This document shows, in pieces, positions 7,215 through 15,240 of a stretch of 33,584 bases of DNA. Every line of letters starts with the position of its first letter. Positions within the stretch are counted from its first letter, which is position 1. Position numbers and translations under genes: made by a program. The notes under the pieces are model-generated. The model was not told where the DNA came from and did not search any database. It was given only the letters and a program-made list of their open reading frames with translations. This DNA is from Anaerosolibacter carboniphilus (GTDB lineage Bacteria; Bacillota; Clostridia; Peptostreptococcales; Thermotaleaceae): assembly GCF_014205875.1 (NCBI RefSeq), contig NZ_JACHEN010000044.1, positions 1 to 33,584 of the forward strand, read 5' to 3'.

Positions 7215-7244
7215 ACAATAAAATAAGGCAGGATTTCTCCTACC
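7215..7244 (-). terminator. Rho-independent terminator of the Panacea toxin-antitoxin operon
   Basis: On the minus strand GGTAGGA pairs with TCCTGCC (one G-T pair) around a GAAA tetraloop, followed by TTATTTTATT. It lies 19 bases after the stop of the 204-residue gene and closes the two-gene operon. Confidence 0.75.
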
Positions 7245-7262
7245 AAATGCTTAAAGCATATT

Positions 7263-7877
7263 TCACATCGCTGGTCTAGTATATTCTTCTAATAATTCCT
7301 CTAATTCTTTATTTTTTCGATTCAATATTTGCAATTCCAAATCTCTATGACCACAACATGTTTCTGGAGCTTTGAAAATTTTAAGCCCACCATATCTTTC
7401 GTCAGGATATAGATTGTGATGTGGATCAATCCATACAACATAAAACCTATTGCCTACTATAAACCCATGAATGCCACCTTTGCTTGAAGATATCCTTGCT
7501 TGTCTACATTCGACCTGCTCTAAAAATTCTTCGTTTAACCGATATCTATAATCAACCTTACTCCAATCATGAGTATGCGACCTATAGTGGTCTCTCAATT
7601 CATTTACAAACTGATTTCTCGTTATTCCTGAAAGTTCCTGCATCATTAAAAACAAATCATTGACCCAATTAACACATGTTCCCCCAAGATTAAAAGCTTC
7701 ATGCTCTAATTCTAAAAATCTAAATGAAAAAGTAAGTTTTTTGTTTGCAAGGTGCTTTAGTTCTTCGATTTCTTCTTGAGGTATCGGAAAGTTTTTAACT
7801 TTATTAACTGAAGGAGTTGGAATGCACAGAAGTTTTTTCTTGCCTTCCTCTTTTTTAGTCGTTTTGGCTTTGCTCAT
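7263..7877 (-). CDS. Candidate toxin paired with a Panacea (DUF4065) antitoxin
   Basis: The 204-residue soluble protein has a lysine-rich N-terminus, a helical middle region and a conserved-looking core of IHGFIVGNRFYVVWIDPHHN followed by LYPDERYGG. A cysteine/histidine patch (ETCCGHRDLELQ) and a helical tail follow. I do not recognise a named enzyme family. Its start overlaps the end of the DUF4065 gene by 23 bases, the tight arrangement seen in PanAT toxin-antitoxin pairs, where one antitoxin family neutralises many unrelated toxins. The IHGF...YVVW.DP pattern is seen, as far as I recall, in small proteins next to such antitoxins. The toxin role is inferred from this context only. An RNA-targeting activity is one option. 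Confidence 0.7.
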   Translation of the reverse strand: MSKAKTTKKEEGKKKLLCIPTPSVNKVKNFPIPQEEIEELKHLANKKLTFSFRFLELEHEAFNLGGTCVNWVNDLFLMMQELSGITRNQFVNELRDHYRSHTHDWSKVDYRYRLNEEFLEQVECRQARISSSKGGIHGFIVGNRFYVVWIDPHHNLYPDERYGGLKIFKAPETCCGHRDLELQILNRKNKELEELLEEYTRPAM

Positions 7878-8313
7878 ATACTTTCCAATAATAATCCTGC
7901 ATTGTCTTTTCGCTAATTATTCTATTGGACGGCTCCCATTCCTCAAGATCATACCTTTGTTCTTTCCAAGGTTCTTCTGCGTGTGTCAATGCTTCTAGTT
8001 CATCTCCAGAAAACTCTCCATATGTATTGAATACCATATCAATAAACTCATATGTATCTGATCCAATATTCTTTGGACGATTTTTGATCTTAGGAATATC
8101 ATTCCATCCATGTATTTTATATTCATCATAAAGATCTCTACACACAGGTCCGTGAATCCACGCTTGAAATCTGTCTGCAAATAAAGCTCTCTTGTACAAT
8201 GCTAAGTGCCATGCTTGTGCATAATAACATAACTTTTGCAATTTTTTATGAGACATAGATTCAAACGTAAGAAAGGTGCTAGCGATATCTTGTACAGTTA
8301 TCTCCCTTTTCAT
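7855..8313 (-). CDS. Panacea-domain (DUF4065, SocA-like) antitoxin
   Basis: The 152-residue protein has the hallmarks of the Panacea/DUF4065 family: the N-terminal MSHKKLQKLCYYAQAWHLA helix, the AWIHGPVCRDLYDEY motif and the acidic tail with WKE and W(E)PSNRIIS. Members act as antitoxins in PanAT systems by direct binding of diverse toxins, or as proteolytic adaptors (SocA). The ATG at 8311-8313 is preferred, since AAGGGGG sits 8 bases upstream and the length fits the family; an ATG at 8352 is the longer option. It is the first gene of a two-gene operon with the candidate toxin, under its own promoter and a palindromic operator-like site. Confidence 0.88.
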   Translation of the reverse strand: MKREITVQDIASTFLTFESMSHKKLQKLCYYAQAWHLALYKRALFADRFQAWIHGPVCRDLYDEYKIHGWNDIPKIKNRPKNIGSDTYEFIDMVFNTYGEFSGDELEALTHAEEPWKEQRYDLEEWEPSNRIISEKTMQDYYWKVYEQSQND

Positions 8314-8435
8314 TTGATTTTCCCCCTTAAATAAAGAAATAATCTTACTCATTTGCTACACCCCATTTAAATCTTTATAAAAGTATATGCCAAGCATTTA
8401 GATTGTTTCCTAAAAAATTATGGATATACATAAAA

Positions 8436-8454
8436 ATGAGTGTAACTCATGAGT
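8436..8454. promoter_or_regulatory. Operator-like palindromes downstream of the toxin-antitoxin promoter
   Basis: ATGAGT-GTA-ACTCAT (8436-8450) is a perfect inverted repeat. Its right half also forms the palindrome ACTCATGAGT (8445-8454), giving three half-sites in 19 bases. It lies just downstream of the best promoter match for the Panacea operon, the right place for an autoregulatory operator. Binding by the antitoxin complex is inference. Confidence 0.45.
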
Positions 8455-8461
8455 AGTTTAT

Positions 8462-8489
8462 AATATATTATCGGTATATACTTTGTTAA
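8462..8489 (-). promoter_or_regulatory. Probable sigma-A promoter of the toxin-antitoxin operon
   Basis: On the minus strand TTAACA (8489-8484), 16 bases, then TATATT (8467-8462); both boxes match 5 of 6 consensus bases. It would give a leader of about 140 nt before the Panacea start codon. Confidence 0.45.
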
Positions 8490-8590
8490 CCTTTTGGGTT
8501 ACAATTTCATTTTTCTACATTTTTCATATAATTCCTGCTGTAAGTTCATAATTTTTATAATTTCACTAAATAAAATTTCTACGCAAAAAG

Positions 8591-8618
8591 AAAAAAGCCG
8601 GAGCACTAAGCCCCGGCT
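8591..8618 (-). terminator. Terminator at the end of the phage late operon
   Basis: On the minus strand AGCCGG pairs with CCGGCT (8618-8613 with 8601-8596), with further GC pairing inside the loop and a T-run after it. It lies 6 bases after the endolysin stop codon and marks the end of the structural/lysis operon. Confidence 0.85.
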
Positions 8619-8624
8619 AATCCC

Positions 8625-9308
8625 TTATTTTGATACTTTTACAATCAGATCAGGTAACCATTTCCCCGTAGGATGATTTTTATTATCATCAATAAACTTG
8701 ATCCATGCATCAGGTGAATCTACTTTTGATTTTAATATTTTGATGTATTCAGGAACATCATCTTTTACATAGGTGATGTAAGGAAGCTTCCCATGCTTTG
8801 TCCATCTTCGCCCATTAAGACCACTGATACTTCCAATATTAAGACATGCAGTAACCTGAACATTGTTTGACCAACTCGGAGTGCATTCAATGACTTTACC
8901 ATTTCCTATATACACACCAATATGACCATCTATCCAAACTGCTTCACCAACTTCAATCTTTGAAAAATCAGAACTAACATCAATTAACTTGGTCAGCATC
9001 CCATTCGCTGAAACGTCAGGAACACCATTGGTATTATATGCAGCACCACCATTTGATTTTAATTGGTCCCCATTCCAGCCCCAAAGGATACCTTTAATTA
9101 GGTTCACACAATCAAATCCAAAATATCCTTTACCAATAAGACTCCTAAGGGCAGCCTGCTTTGTTGCTGTGTACCAGGAAGGATATTGTTTTGTTTTGGC
9201 AATGATCAATGCTTCTGTAACTGGTGAACCAAATACACCCCACATGTAAACTGTTTTGTAGTTATTAGCCACATTCTGAAGCTTTGCAACCAGTTCCTTA
9301 TTTATCAT
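8625..9308 (-). CDS. Phage endolysin, NlpC/P60-like cysteine peptidase
   Basis: The 227-residue protein cuts host peptidoglycan at the end of infection. The catalytic Cys67 lies in GYFGFDCVNLIKG, the His129 in AVWIDGHIGVYIG, and Glu141 in KVIECTPSW is a candidate third residue, in the order and spacing of NlpC/P60 amidase/endopeptidases. The C-terminal 45 residues (YIKILKSKVDSPDAWIKFID...) look like a small separate module, perhaps for cell-wall binding. There is no signal peptide, so release depends on the holin encoded immediately upstream; the two genes overlap by 4 bases (ATGA). It is the last gene of the late operon, the usual place for lysis genes in PBSX-type phages. Confidence 0.9.
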   Translation of the reverse strand: MINKELVAKLQNVANNYKTVYMWGVFGSPVTEALIIAKTKQYPSWYTATKQAALRSLIGKGYFGFDCVNLIKGILWGWNGDQLKSNGGAAYNTNGVPDVSANGMLTKLIDVSSDFSKIEVGEAVWIDGHIGVYIGNGKVIECTPSWSNNVQVTACLNIGSISGLNGRRWTKHGKLPYITYVKDDVPEYIKILKSKVDSPDAWIKFIDDNKNHPTGKWLPDLIVKVSK

Positions 9309-9751
9309 ATTGAACCATCCTTTTCTTCGTTTTTATTTTTAAGAATATCAATTCCTTTTCTTATCGCTTCGGGAATAGGTAAACCCATTACACCTGCATT
9401 TTCAATAATTGATACTGCTTCATTTGATATATAAGCAATAATCACCGCTGTTCTGATGAAATCCGATCCTATTGTCTTATCTAGCTGATAGGCAACCAAA
9501 ATAATAAGAAGGGTCATGCCTTTTCTGCATAAGCCCTTCCATCCTGCTTTCGATTCAAGACCACCGCCTTCAGACTTATTACTTTGTTGAAATACACCTG
9601 CAACAACTAATCCCGTTATATAATCAATAGTCATGAATATAACCAATGTCTGCAAAGCAGTATCCCACCCTCCGAGCATTGAAGCAAATACGCTTCCGAT
9701 GACCCCAATGGTGGTCATTATGCTTAATTTAGTGTTTGCAATTTGTTCCAT
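9305..9751 (-). CDS. Phage holin (Cph1/TcdE-type holin family)
   Basis: This small membrane protein forms the pore or lesion that lets the endolysin reach the cell wall. The 148 residues contain three membrane segments (around MTTIGVIGSVFASMLGGWDT, TLVIFMTIDYITGLVVAGVF and GMTLLIILVAYQLD / IRTAVIIAYISNEAVSII). They also contain the family pattern DYITGLVVA...ESKAGWKGLCRKG...NEAVSIIENAG. The frame is open to 9832, but that extension overlaps the XkdX gene. The ATG at 9749-9751 gives the family's usual N-terminus and has AAAGGA upstream. Overlap of 4 bases with the endolysin gene suggests translational coupling. Confidence 0.9.
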   Translation of the reverse strand: MEQIANTKLSIMTTIGVIGSVFASMLGGWDTALQTLVIFMTIDYITGLVVAGVFQQSNKSEGGGLESKAGWKGLCRKGMTLLIILVAYQLDKTIGSDFIRTAVIIAYISNEAVSIIENAGVMGLPIPEAIRKGIDILKNKNEEKDGSI

Positions 9752-9788
9752 TATTCTCATCATCCTTTCGTGTGCATAAAAATAACAC

Positions 9789-9938
9789 CTATTCTTCAGG
9801 TGTTTCGTAAGGCTGCCCCGTAATCTGTTCAAACTCTTCAGGACTAATTTTGTTGTACTGGACCACCAGTCTTAGTTGTTCAACACTGGCCCAACCCTTA
9901 CCGTAGTAATATTGCCACTTCTGAAATTCTGTCATCAT
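9789..9938 (-). CDS. xkdX: XkdX-family small phage protein
   Basis: This 49-residue gene encodes MMTEFQKWQYYYGKGWASVE... and ends EEFEQITGQPYETPEE, the classic XkdX pattern (aromatic N-terminus, WA..EQL...V..NKIS.EEFEQITG). XkdX proteins follow the tail fibre genes in PBSX-like phages; their role is unknown. GGAGG lies 8 bases before the first ATG, inside the end of the preceding gene. It sits between the XkdW-like gene and the holin gene, as in PBSX. Confidence 0.9.
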   Translation of the reverse strand: MMTEFQKWQYYYGKGWASVEQLRLVVQYNKISPEEFEQITGQPYETPEE

Positions 9939-9939
9939 A

Positions 9940-10290
9940 TTACATTCCTCCCATCTCTAATTGCATTATTCTAAGTTCCATTGAAACCAAATTTTGACCT
10001 AGCATATCGTTTGTAAGTTTGATATCCATAAGCTGTAATTCTTTCTCAACGTTTTGCTGCCCAAGGATATCAATTTCCGTCGGTGTTGGAGGTAATGGCG
10101 TTGGATCATGATCGTCAATGATCTGTTGTACTAGGTCCATGTCAACATCCTCGTCAAAAGTAATCCATGTATTTTGTGCTATTAACTCACCCTGTCCTCT
10201 ATCATCCTGTAATAGTATAGGGTTTATGCCTAGTTCTACTAATTCTTCATATAGTTTATTTGGATTTACGTTGTTAATTTGTATTTGCAT
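9940..10290 (-). CDS. XkdW-like phage tail protein
   Basis: The 116-residue protein follows the tail fibre gene and precedes xkdX, the position of xkdW in PBSX. The first 70 residues form a small mixed alpha/beta-like region ending in a proline-rich linker (DPTPLPPTPTEID). A helical C-terminus (LMDIKLTNDMLGQNLVSME...) follows, typical of fibre-associated or fibre-assembly proteins. The start codon overlaps the fibre stop by one base (TAATG) and has GGAGG upstream. Function is inferred from position. Confidence 0.7.
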   Translation of the reverse strand: MQIQINNVNPNKLYEELVELGINPILLQDDRGQGELIAQNTWITFDEDVDMDLVQQIIDDHDPTPLPPTPTEIDILGQQNVEKELQLMDIKLTNDMLGQNLVSMELRIMQLEMGGM

Positions 10291-12836
10291 TACTCAATCA
10301 CCTCCATTGCAAACCAAGTCGCTGAATTTGAAGTGACAGATATAGCCGATCCACTATTTTGAGTAACAAATAATTCAAAATAATCACCACCAACAACGTC
10401 TAAAACTGGAGAAATAGCATTCAATTCAGTTGTTGACGTATTAGCTGGCAACCGCACTGAAAATCTGCCGTTGAAGTCATTTGCATTCTTACGCAACAAC
10501 AGTCCCCTATAACCATTTGCATTAGCTTCAAAAACTACATTAGCCAATAACCTAACTTTAGAAACTCCAGTAGGGACTGTGAGCCTTGTTGATCCGTTCC
10601 ATGCTCCGATATTGTCTATATCAGACGCATTCCATGAGATGGCTGGTGTTCCAGCATTTGCAATAGATTGATTCGCTGTCAATCTAACCCTTGCACCCTT
10701 GAAAGCGAGGCCATGAGGGTCGTCTTTTTTCTGGCTAATTGAATGATAGTCTATCTGCCTTACAGCCTGTTTCTGTAGGTTCTTAACCGTTTCCTGTGCC
10801 ATTTCGTGGGCGGTTCTAAGGTTTTCGGCGTGGGTTCCTGTGCCGTCAAATAGCTGGGCGTTGTATTCTTCGGGTAGGACTTCGTATAGTACCCAGTATT
10901 CTGCACCGACTCTATCTAAAGAATCATAGGTTGTTTGTGTAATATAGCACCTTACTACTCCCCCATATGCCGTGGATACATATAGAAATATCCAATTTTG
11001 GGTATCATCGGTCATTACTCCATCTTTTACTCGAATAACCTTTAATATATTTTTAGGTTTATTTTTAAGCTGGGAAGATAAACCTGCATAATTAATATGG
11101 TAATATCCAGAATTTAAAGCAGGATTTACTCTTTCATACACCAACCCACTAGATACAGCTATCGTGTTAATACCTTCTGAAAGCGTCGGCAATTCACAGA
11201 TAGAAGGAATGTTAATTATTTCTTCCACTGGTTGGGCTAGGGCGTAGTATAGGGTGTAAGGTTGCCAATAATTATTTATAGGGGCTTGCGTAGTTGGTAA
11301 AGTAGTGGTTCCTCCTGTTAATGCACCATCTGATTCTCTTCTGTAAGCCCATGCCTTTGTACCTGTGCCGTTATACGGTACGGTACCATTAGGATTAGCT
11401 GCACTATCATACATCTTCCAACCCATGAAAAACGCCTTGATCTCGTCCGCTGTAGGGGTATAGCTTTCTCCCCAACCTGTGTCTGTGTCTGCTACGGTAA
11501 TATTTAAGTAAGACCCATACCCGTGCATATCAGCTTTATCCCATGTCGAAGTAAAACCAAGTAGAATCGCTCCGTTATACTTAGTAATCAATAAATTATT
11601 ATCGAATAAGTTAAATGTATTTGGTATCGATACTCGCTTAAACCCGGCATAATCAGCACTGAACGACCATGTAAGACTACCATCTAAAATCAATTTTTCG
11701 ACTTTCTTGATCTTCTTAAATACACCATTTTCATACTTCAATTTGTCAACGTAGCTGCCTATTTTCCCTAGCATCGTGGGGACGATTGTCTTAGTCCCTC
11801 GGAATGGTTCGTAAGTTGTAGCGACTGTACCTTCTTCTAGCTGAAGCGATTCTAACATAGTTAAGTTTGCTGATATTTTTGCATGCTTTGTAGTAGGACC
11901 AGTGGTAAATTGATAAACAGAAGCGCTACTTGTTGCATTTCGCACTATCCAATTTTTATTATCATCGTATTGTCCAAAACGCATCACGCCAGCAATTGAA
12001 GACGATAATGTATAAGTAGTGTTTGGTTTAACTGGGATATAATCACTTGATGTAAAATCCTCTGCTACGTCTATCAAAGCCCCTGCTGTATTAAGTTGTT
12101 TTCCTCGAAGTATATTGCTCTTATCAAACAAGTTTTTCCCTTGTACGATATCAATTACAGGGTTTAACGTTGGCTGGGCAGAATTGACGTAATGGTATTT
12201 TTCTAAAAGTTGGTCTACTGTCATATTGTTGTATTCGTCTGCGGTTATTTCAATAAGCATTAATTCCTTTATTTTTGCGATTCCACTAGACCCAGCTTGT
12301 AAATATAGTCTTAACTTTTCTGTGATTGTAGGTTTAAATTTTGAGCCATGAAGCCCAGTAGTTGAGAATGATACATTTGCTAACCCTAATAATGATAAAT
12401 TTAAGAACAATCCGCCCGCATTAGTGATGTTGGATAAATTAAACCTTGTGAAATAATACTTATCAGCAACGCAGATATTATTTTTGTCTATGGCTCGAAA
12501 TAATGTATTATCACTAAATGAAAACTCTCCACCACTAAAAGTACCGTCTGCCCTTTCAAAATTAATACTCAAGTTTAGAGATTTTCCCAAAAGGTTCACA
12601 ACCATATTCCCATTCAGTTCAAAATTCAAGCAACTTGCTACCTTTGCCATGATGGACTGTACTCGTTTGTCGTAGGTGTTAAGGATGATTGTCGCTGGAC
12701 CTGGTCTTTCTACTACTTCGGTTTCTAGCTTTTTGAGTTCTGCATCAACAACGTCACTGTTATAGTTGAAGTCATCGACATTATAAAAATCTTCCTGTCC
12801 TGGTTTTTTTAAGTTGTAATTCTGTGTTGTTTCCAT
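10290..12836 (-). CDS. Tail fibre / receptor-binding protein
   Basis: The 848-residue protein is the likely host-recognition fibre of the contractile tail. The N-terminal NYNLKKPGQEDFYNVDDFNY pattern is the baseplate-attachment region shared with XkdV-type fibres. The middle contains sugar-binding-like beta modules: one around NLFDKSNILRGKQLNTAGAL to ATTYEPFRGT (about 235-345), and others around TLYYALAQPVEEI (about 560). A junction helix with the DPHGLAFKG motif (about 710) leads into a C-terminal jelly-roll of about 130 residues (ARVRLTANQSIANAGTPAIS to WFAMEVIE), of the C1q/TNF-like type used for receptor binding. It overlaps its neighbours by one base on either side. Confidence 0.85.
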   Translation of the reverse strand: METTQNYNLKKPGQEDFYNVDDFNYNSDVVDAELKKLETEVVERPGPATIILNTYDKRVQSIMAKVASCLNFELNGNMVVNLLGKSLNLSINFERADGTFSGGEFSFSDNTLFRAIDKNNICVADKYYFTRFNLSNITNAGGLFLNLSLLGLANVSFSTTGLHGSKFKPTITEKLRLYLQAGSSGIAKIKELMLIEITADEYNNMTVDQLLEKYHYVNSAQPTLNPVIDIVQGKNLFDKSNILRGKQLNTAGALIDVAEDFTSSDYIPVKPNTTYTLSSSIAGVMRFGQYDDNKNWIVRNATSSASVYQFTTGPTTKHAKISANLTMLESLQLEEGTVATTYEPFRGTKTIVPTMLGKIGSYVDKLKYENGVFKKIKKVEKLILDGSLTWSFSADYAGFKRVSIPNTFNLFDNNLLITKYNGAILLGFTSTWDKADMHGYGSYLNITVADTDTGWGESYTPTADEIKAFFMGWKMYDSAANPNGTVPYNGTGTKAWAYRRESDGALTGGTTTLPTTQAPINNYWQPYTLYYALAQPVEEIINIPSICELPTLSEGINTIAVSSGLVYERVNPALNSGYYHINYAGLSSQLKNKPKNILKVIRVKDGVMTDDTQNWIFLYVSTAYGGVVRCYITQTTYDSLDRVGAEYWVLYEVLPEEYNAQLFDGTGTHAENLRTAHEMAQETVKNLQKQAVRQIDYHSISQKKDDPHGLAFKGARVRLTANQSIANAGTPAISWNASDIDNIGAWNGSTRLTVPTGVSKVRLLANVVFEANANGYRGLLLRKNANDFNGRFSVRLPANTSTTELNAISPVLDVVGGDYFELFVTQNSGSAISVTSNSATWFAMEVIE

Positions 12837-13375
12837 TAATTGATCACCTCGTTTCTTACGTTATGATGAGTGTAGGCTTGGAGTTCTAGATGGGTGAGTT
12901 GTTTCAATCTACTGTGTTGGTTGTATCTAAGGCCTACTGTCAGCAGGATATTTGCTGGAACCATCTGTCTAGAAAGCTTCTCCACTTCATCGAACATTCT
13001 CTTTTGGGTTAGCTCGATCCTGATCTCCAGGCTATAGGCTCCGGCATTTAAAGTCATCTCATAGCCGTTTTCTCCGCAAAGCTGATTCAGCCTGTTTTGC
13101 AGTACCCTGTAGGTGTAAGGGAGCTTTTCATTCCATCTGGCCTGTATTCTGAATCTTCTAGTCTCCAAGGTATCATCGGAGAATGGATTGATTTTGAGCA
13201 TCTTTTCTCTCCTTGCGATCCCGCGCTCCGTGGCCGTCTGGATAAACTGATCATCCATGATATTCTCCACGTCTTCCCATACAGCTTCTATCTCAGGATT
13301 CTCGGCTCTTGAGATTTCTTTCATTTCTCGAAGCTCTTGCAGGATAGGCGGCCAATAGGTTTCTATCTGTCTCAT
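12836..13375 (-). CDS. xkdU: Baseplate protein, XkdU/YmfQ (DUF2313) family
   Basis: The 179-residue protein matches the YmfQ/XkdU family: YWPPILQELREMKEI near the N-terminus, then ERGIARREKMLKINPFSDDT followed by RRFRIQARWNE, and the C-terminal VPANILLTVGLRYNQH. This family sits between baseplate J protein and the tail fibre in Mu/PBSX-type phages. It is thought to connect the fibres to the baseplate wedge. It overlaps the baseplate J gene by 4 bases and the fibre gene by 1 base. Length matches XkdU. Confidence 0.9.
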   Translation of the reverse strand: MRQIETYWPPILQELREMKEISRAENPEIEAVWEDVENIMDDQFIQTATERGIARREKMLKINPFSDDTLETRRFRIQARWNEKLPYTYRVLQNRLNQLCGENGYEMTLNAGAYSLEIRIELTQKRMFDEVEKLSRQMVPANILLTVGLRYNQHSRLKQLTHLELQAYTHHNVRNEVIN

Positions 13376-14448
13376 ATGCTTGTCACCTCACCAAGCACTG
13401 GTATTTCTACACCATCTAGGACCAGATTTTGAGCTATCCCATTGATCTTGGTATCCTGAACATCCAACACACCTGGTATGTTTAGGATGCGAGTTTCCAG
13501 CTGGCTGATCCTGATAATCAGGATCTCTGCATTGGCCCATCCTTGTCTGAGTTCACTAAAGTACTCCTGGATGACAGCCTCAACATTTGGCTTTACATCG
13601 GCCCATACATAGCCGCTCTGGAAGGTAATGTGGCTCTCTATATCGACGATGGACTCATCGGCTCCTACGACAGTCAACACATGGCCTATGGGAGCCAGAC
13701 CAATGCCTTCTCCTTGATTCTCTACAGGATCCATGGCTGTTTGAACCGCATCAATCAATATATCAGAGGGTTTATTGAAAATACTGTCGATAATCACCAG
13801 TTTTACGGTACCGCCTCCAGCCCATACGGGATAGACCTTTACGCCGCCTACGCCGTCCAGGTCATTGACCTTCTCCCTGTAGTCCGCTACATTTCCACCA
13901 AATGCCTGGCTGTCTAGGTTGTCGAAGTATCTCTTTCTCAAGCTATCATCTCCCTCTTCGTCCTCTCCTGGAATGAGGATATCGGTCATGTTGGCTGTGC
14001 TTAATCCATTGATGTATTCAATGGGCAGCAGCTGGCCAATGTATCCGTTCCCCGCTTCCCCAGGCACCTCACATTCCAGTTTGAATTCTCCATCTGTAAT
14101 CTTTTCAATTACTGTGAAATTCAGATCATCTCCGCTGAATCGACTTCCAATAGGGACATTAAAGGGTGTATCACCGTTACCTGTGAATATCCCTTTTCTT
14201 ACAGCCTTGGTGGCTGCCTTTCTGTTGATGCCCCTCTCGGCAGCTCTACGGGTTAGATCATCACTGGTGGCTGTATCGGCGTAGGTTCTATTCTCCATGA
14301 ATTGGAGATCAATATATACCTGAGCCAACTCTGCAGCTGCAGGAGCAAGGGCATCATAAATGATAGATCCTGATCTTTTGTCTACATCGTTAGGGACCCG
14401 ATCCAGCATGCGCTGTAATATATACTCATATGTCATGTCCTCAAACAC
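13372..14448 (-). CDS. xkdT: Baseplate J / gp47-family wedge protein (XkdT)
   Basis: The 358-residue protein is the baseplate J (Mu gp47, T4 gp6-like) wedge protein of a contractile tail. Diagnostic stretches are RVPNDVDKRSGSIIYDALAP, the GIFTGNGDTPFNVPIGSRF region, PGEAGNGYIGQL, and the central RKRYFDNLDSQAFGGNVADY. The C-terminal domain ends with ISQLETRILNIPGVLDVQ. The baseplate controls sheath contraction and fibre attachment. The gene overlaps the previous one by one base and XkdU by four, in the standard PBSX order. Confidence 0.95.
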   Translation of the reverse strand: MFEDMTYEYILQRMLDRVPNDVDKRSGSIIYDALAPAAAELAQVYIDLQFMENRTYADTATSDDLTRRAAERGINRKAATKAVRKGIFTGNGDTPFNVPIGSRFSGDDLNFTVIEKITDGEFKLECEVPGEAGNGYIGQLLPIEYINGLSTANMTDILIPGEDEEGDDSLRKRYFDNLDSQAFGGNVADYREKVNDLDGVGGVKVYPVWAGGGTVKLVIIDSIFNKPSDILIDAVQTAMDPVENQGEGIGLAPIGHVLTVVGADESIVDIESHITFQSGYVWADVKPNVEAVIQEYFSELRQGWANAEILIIRISQLETRILNIPGVLDVQDTKINGIAQNLVLDGVEIPVLGEVTSI

Positions 14449-14852
14449 TATATGCTCACCTCCCTAGATGCTTCTATCTCTCCGAAGATTGTGTGGACAG
14501 TAAAAATCACAGTGACACTGCTCTTTTGGGATGTAAAAGAAAAACCATCTACACCAGTAATCCTGTCATCCTGCAGCAGTGCATCTGTAATTCTTCGTTT
14601 CAATTCTGGATATACTAAAGCTTTCGGTTTTCCTAGTAGATCTGATATTTCAAATCCATAGTTCCAATCGTAGATTTCATATCTATAGCGATCCGTGCAA
14701 AGGATTTTATAGATAGCTTGTTTTACCGCATCTATGCCATCCACGTAACCAACCGTCCTATTTCTATCGGTATTCAGTCTGTAAGTACGGGTGGCTTGCT
14801 TGATGATCTCTATATCTTGACCTATGTTAACTTGCTCTAATTTAGGTATCAT
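14448..14852 (-). CDS. xkdS: XkdS-like baseplate protein (DUF2634, gp25-like)
   Basis: The 134-residue protein has the DUF2634/XkdS pattern, including TDRYRYEIYDWNYGFEISDL and LKRRITDALLQDDRITGVDG. In gp25-type proteins the corresponding region lies at the sheath-baseplate junction and starts sheath polymerisation. It is followed without gap by XkdT and preceded by XkdR, the canonical order. Family known from PBSX; role by analogy with gp25. Confidence 0.92.
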   Translation of the reverse strand: MIPKLEQVNIGQDIEIIKQATRTYRLNTDRNRTVGYVDGIDAVKQAIYKILCTDRYRYEIYDWNYGFEISDLLGKPKALVYPELKRRITDALLQDDRITGVDGFSFTSQKSSVTVIFTVHTIFGEIEASREVSI

Positions 14853-14856
14853 GTTT

Positions 14857-15240
14857 TCACATCCTATCCAATACGATATATTTCTGCCCGCCTTGGGTTC
14901 GGAGCAGAATAACCTGTTCTCCTGCCTTCAGTCCGTCGTAGATCGTAATCTCATTCCTAGCAAGCTCCTGGAAAGATATCTTATAGTTTGATCCGGGTGC
15001 ATCCTGCATATCATAAGGCTTTATTACATTCTTAATACTTGGATTGTCAAAGCTGATCTTGGTTTTTCTATCCTTTACATTTGAGGTTAGAATCAGATCT
15101 TCTTCACCTAAGGGCAGCTTTTGATCGATCACGATCCTTAGAGGACTGACGGACTTTACGGTACCAAAGACAACATTTACCGGACTCGACTGCTTCACTG
15201 CATCTATGGCGGCCTGCTTGATAATCTCAATCATATTCAC
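14857..15240 (-). CDS. xkdR: XkdR-like phage protein (DUF2577)
   Basis: The 127-residue protein matches DUF2577: MIEIIKQAAIDAVKQSSPVN, then VVFGTVKSVSPLRIVIDQKL and a C-terminal ELARNEITIYDGLKAGEQVI region with QGGQKYIVLDRM. It is probably a small OB-fold spike or hub accessory protein near the baseplate centre. The frame is open to 15273, but the GTG at 15238-15240 overlaps the XkdQ stop codon (GTGA) and has AAGGGGG 8 bases upstream. An ATG two codons later is the alternative. Confidence 0.88.
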   Translation of the reverse strand: MNMIEIIKQAAIDAVKQSSPVNVVFGTVKSVSPLRIVIDQKLPLGEEDLILTSNVKDRKTKISFDNPSIKNVIKPYDMQDAPGSNYKISFQELARNEITIYDGLKAGEQVILLRTQGGQKYIVLDRM

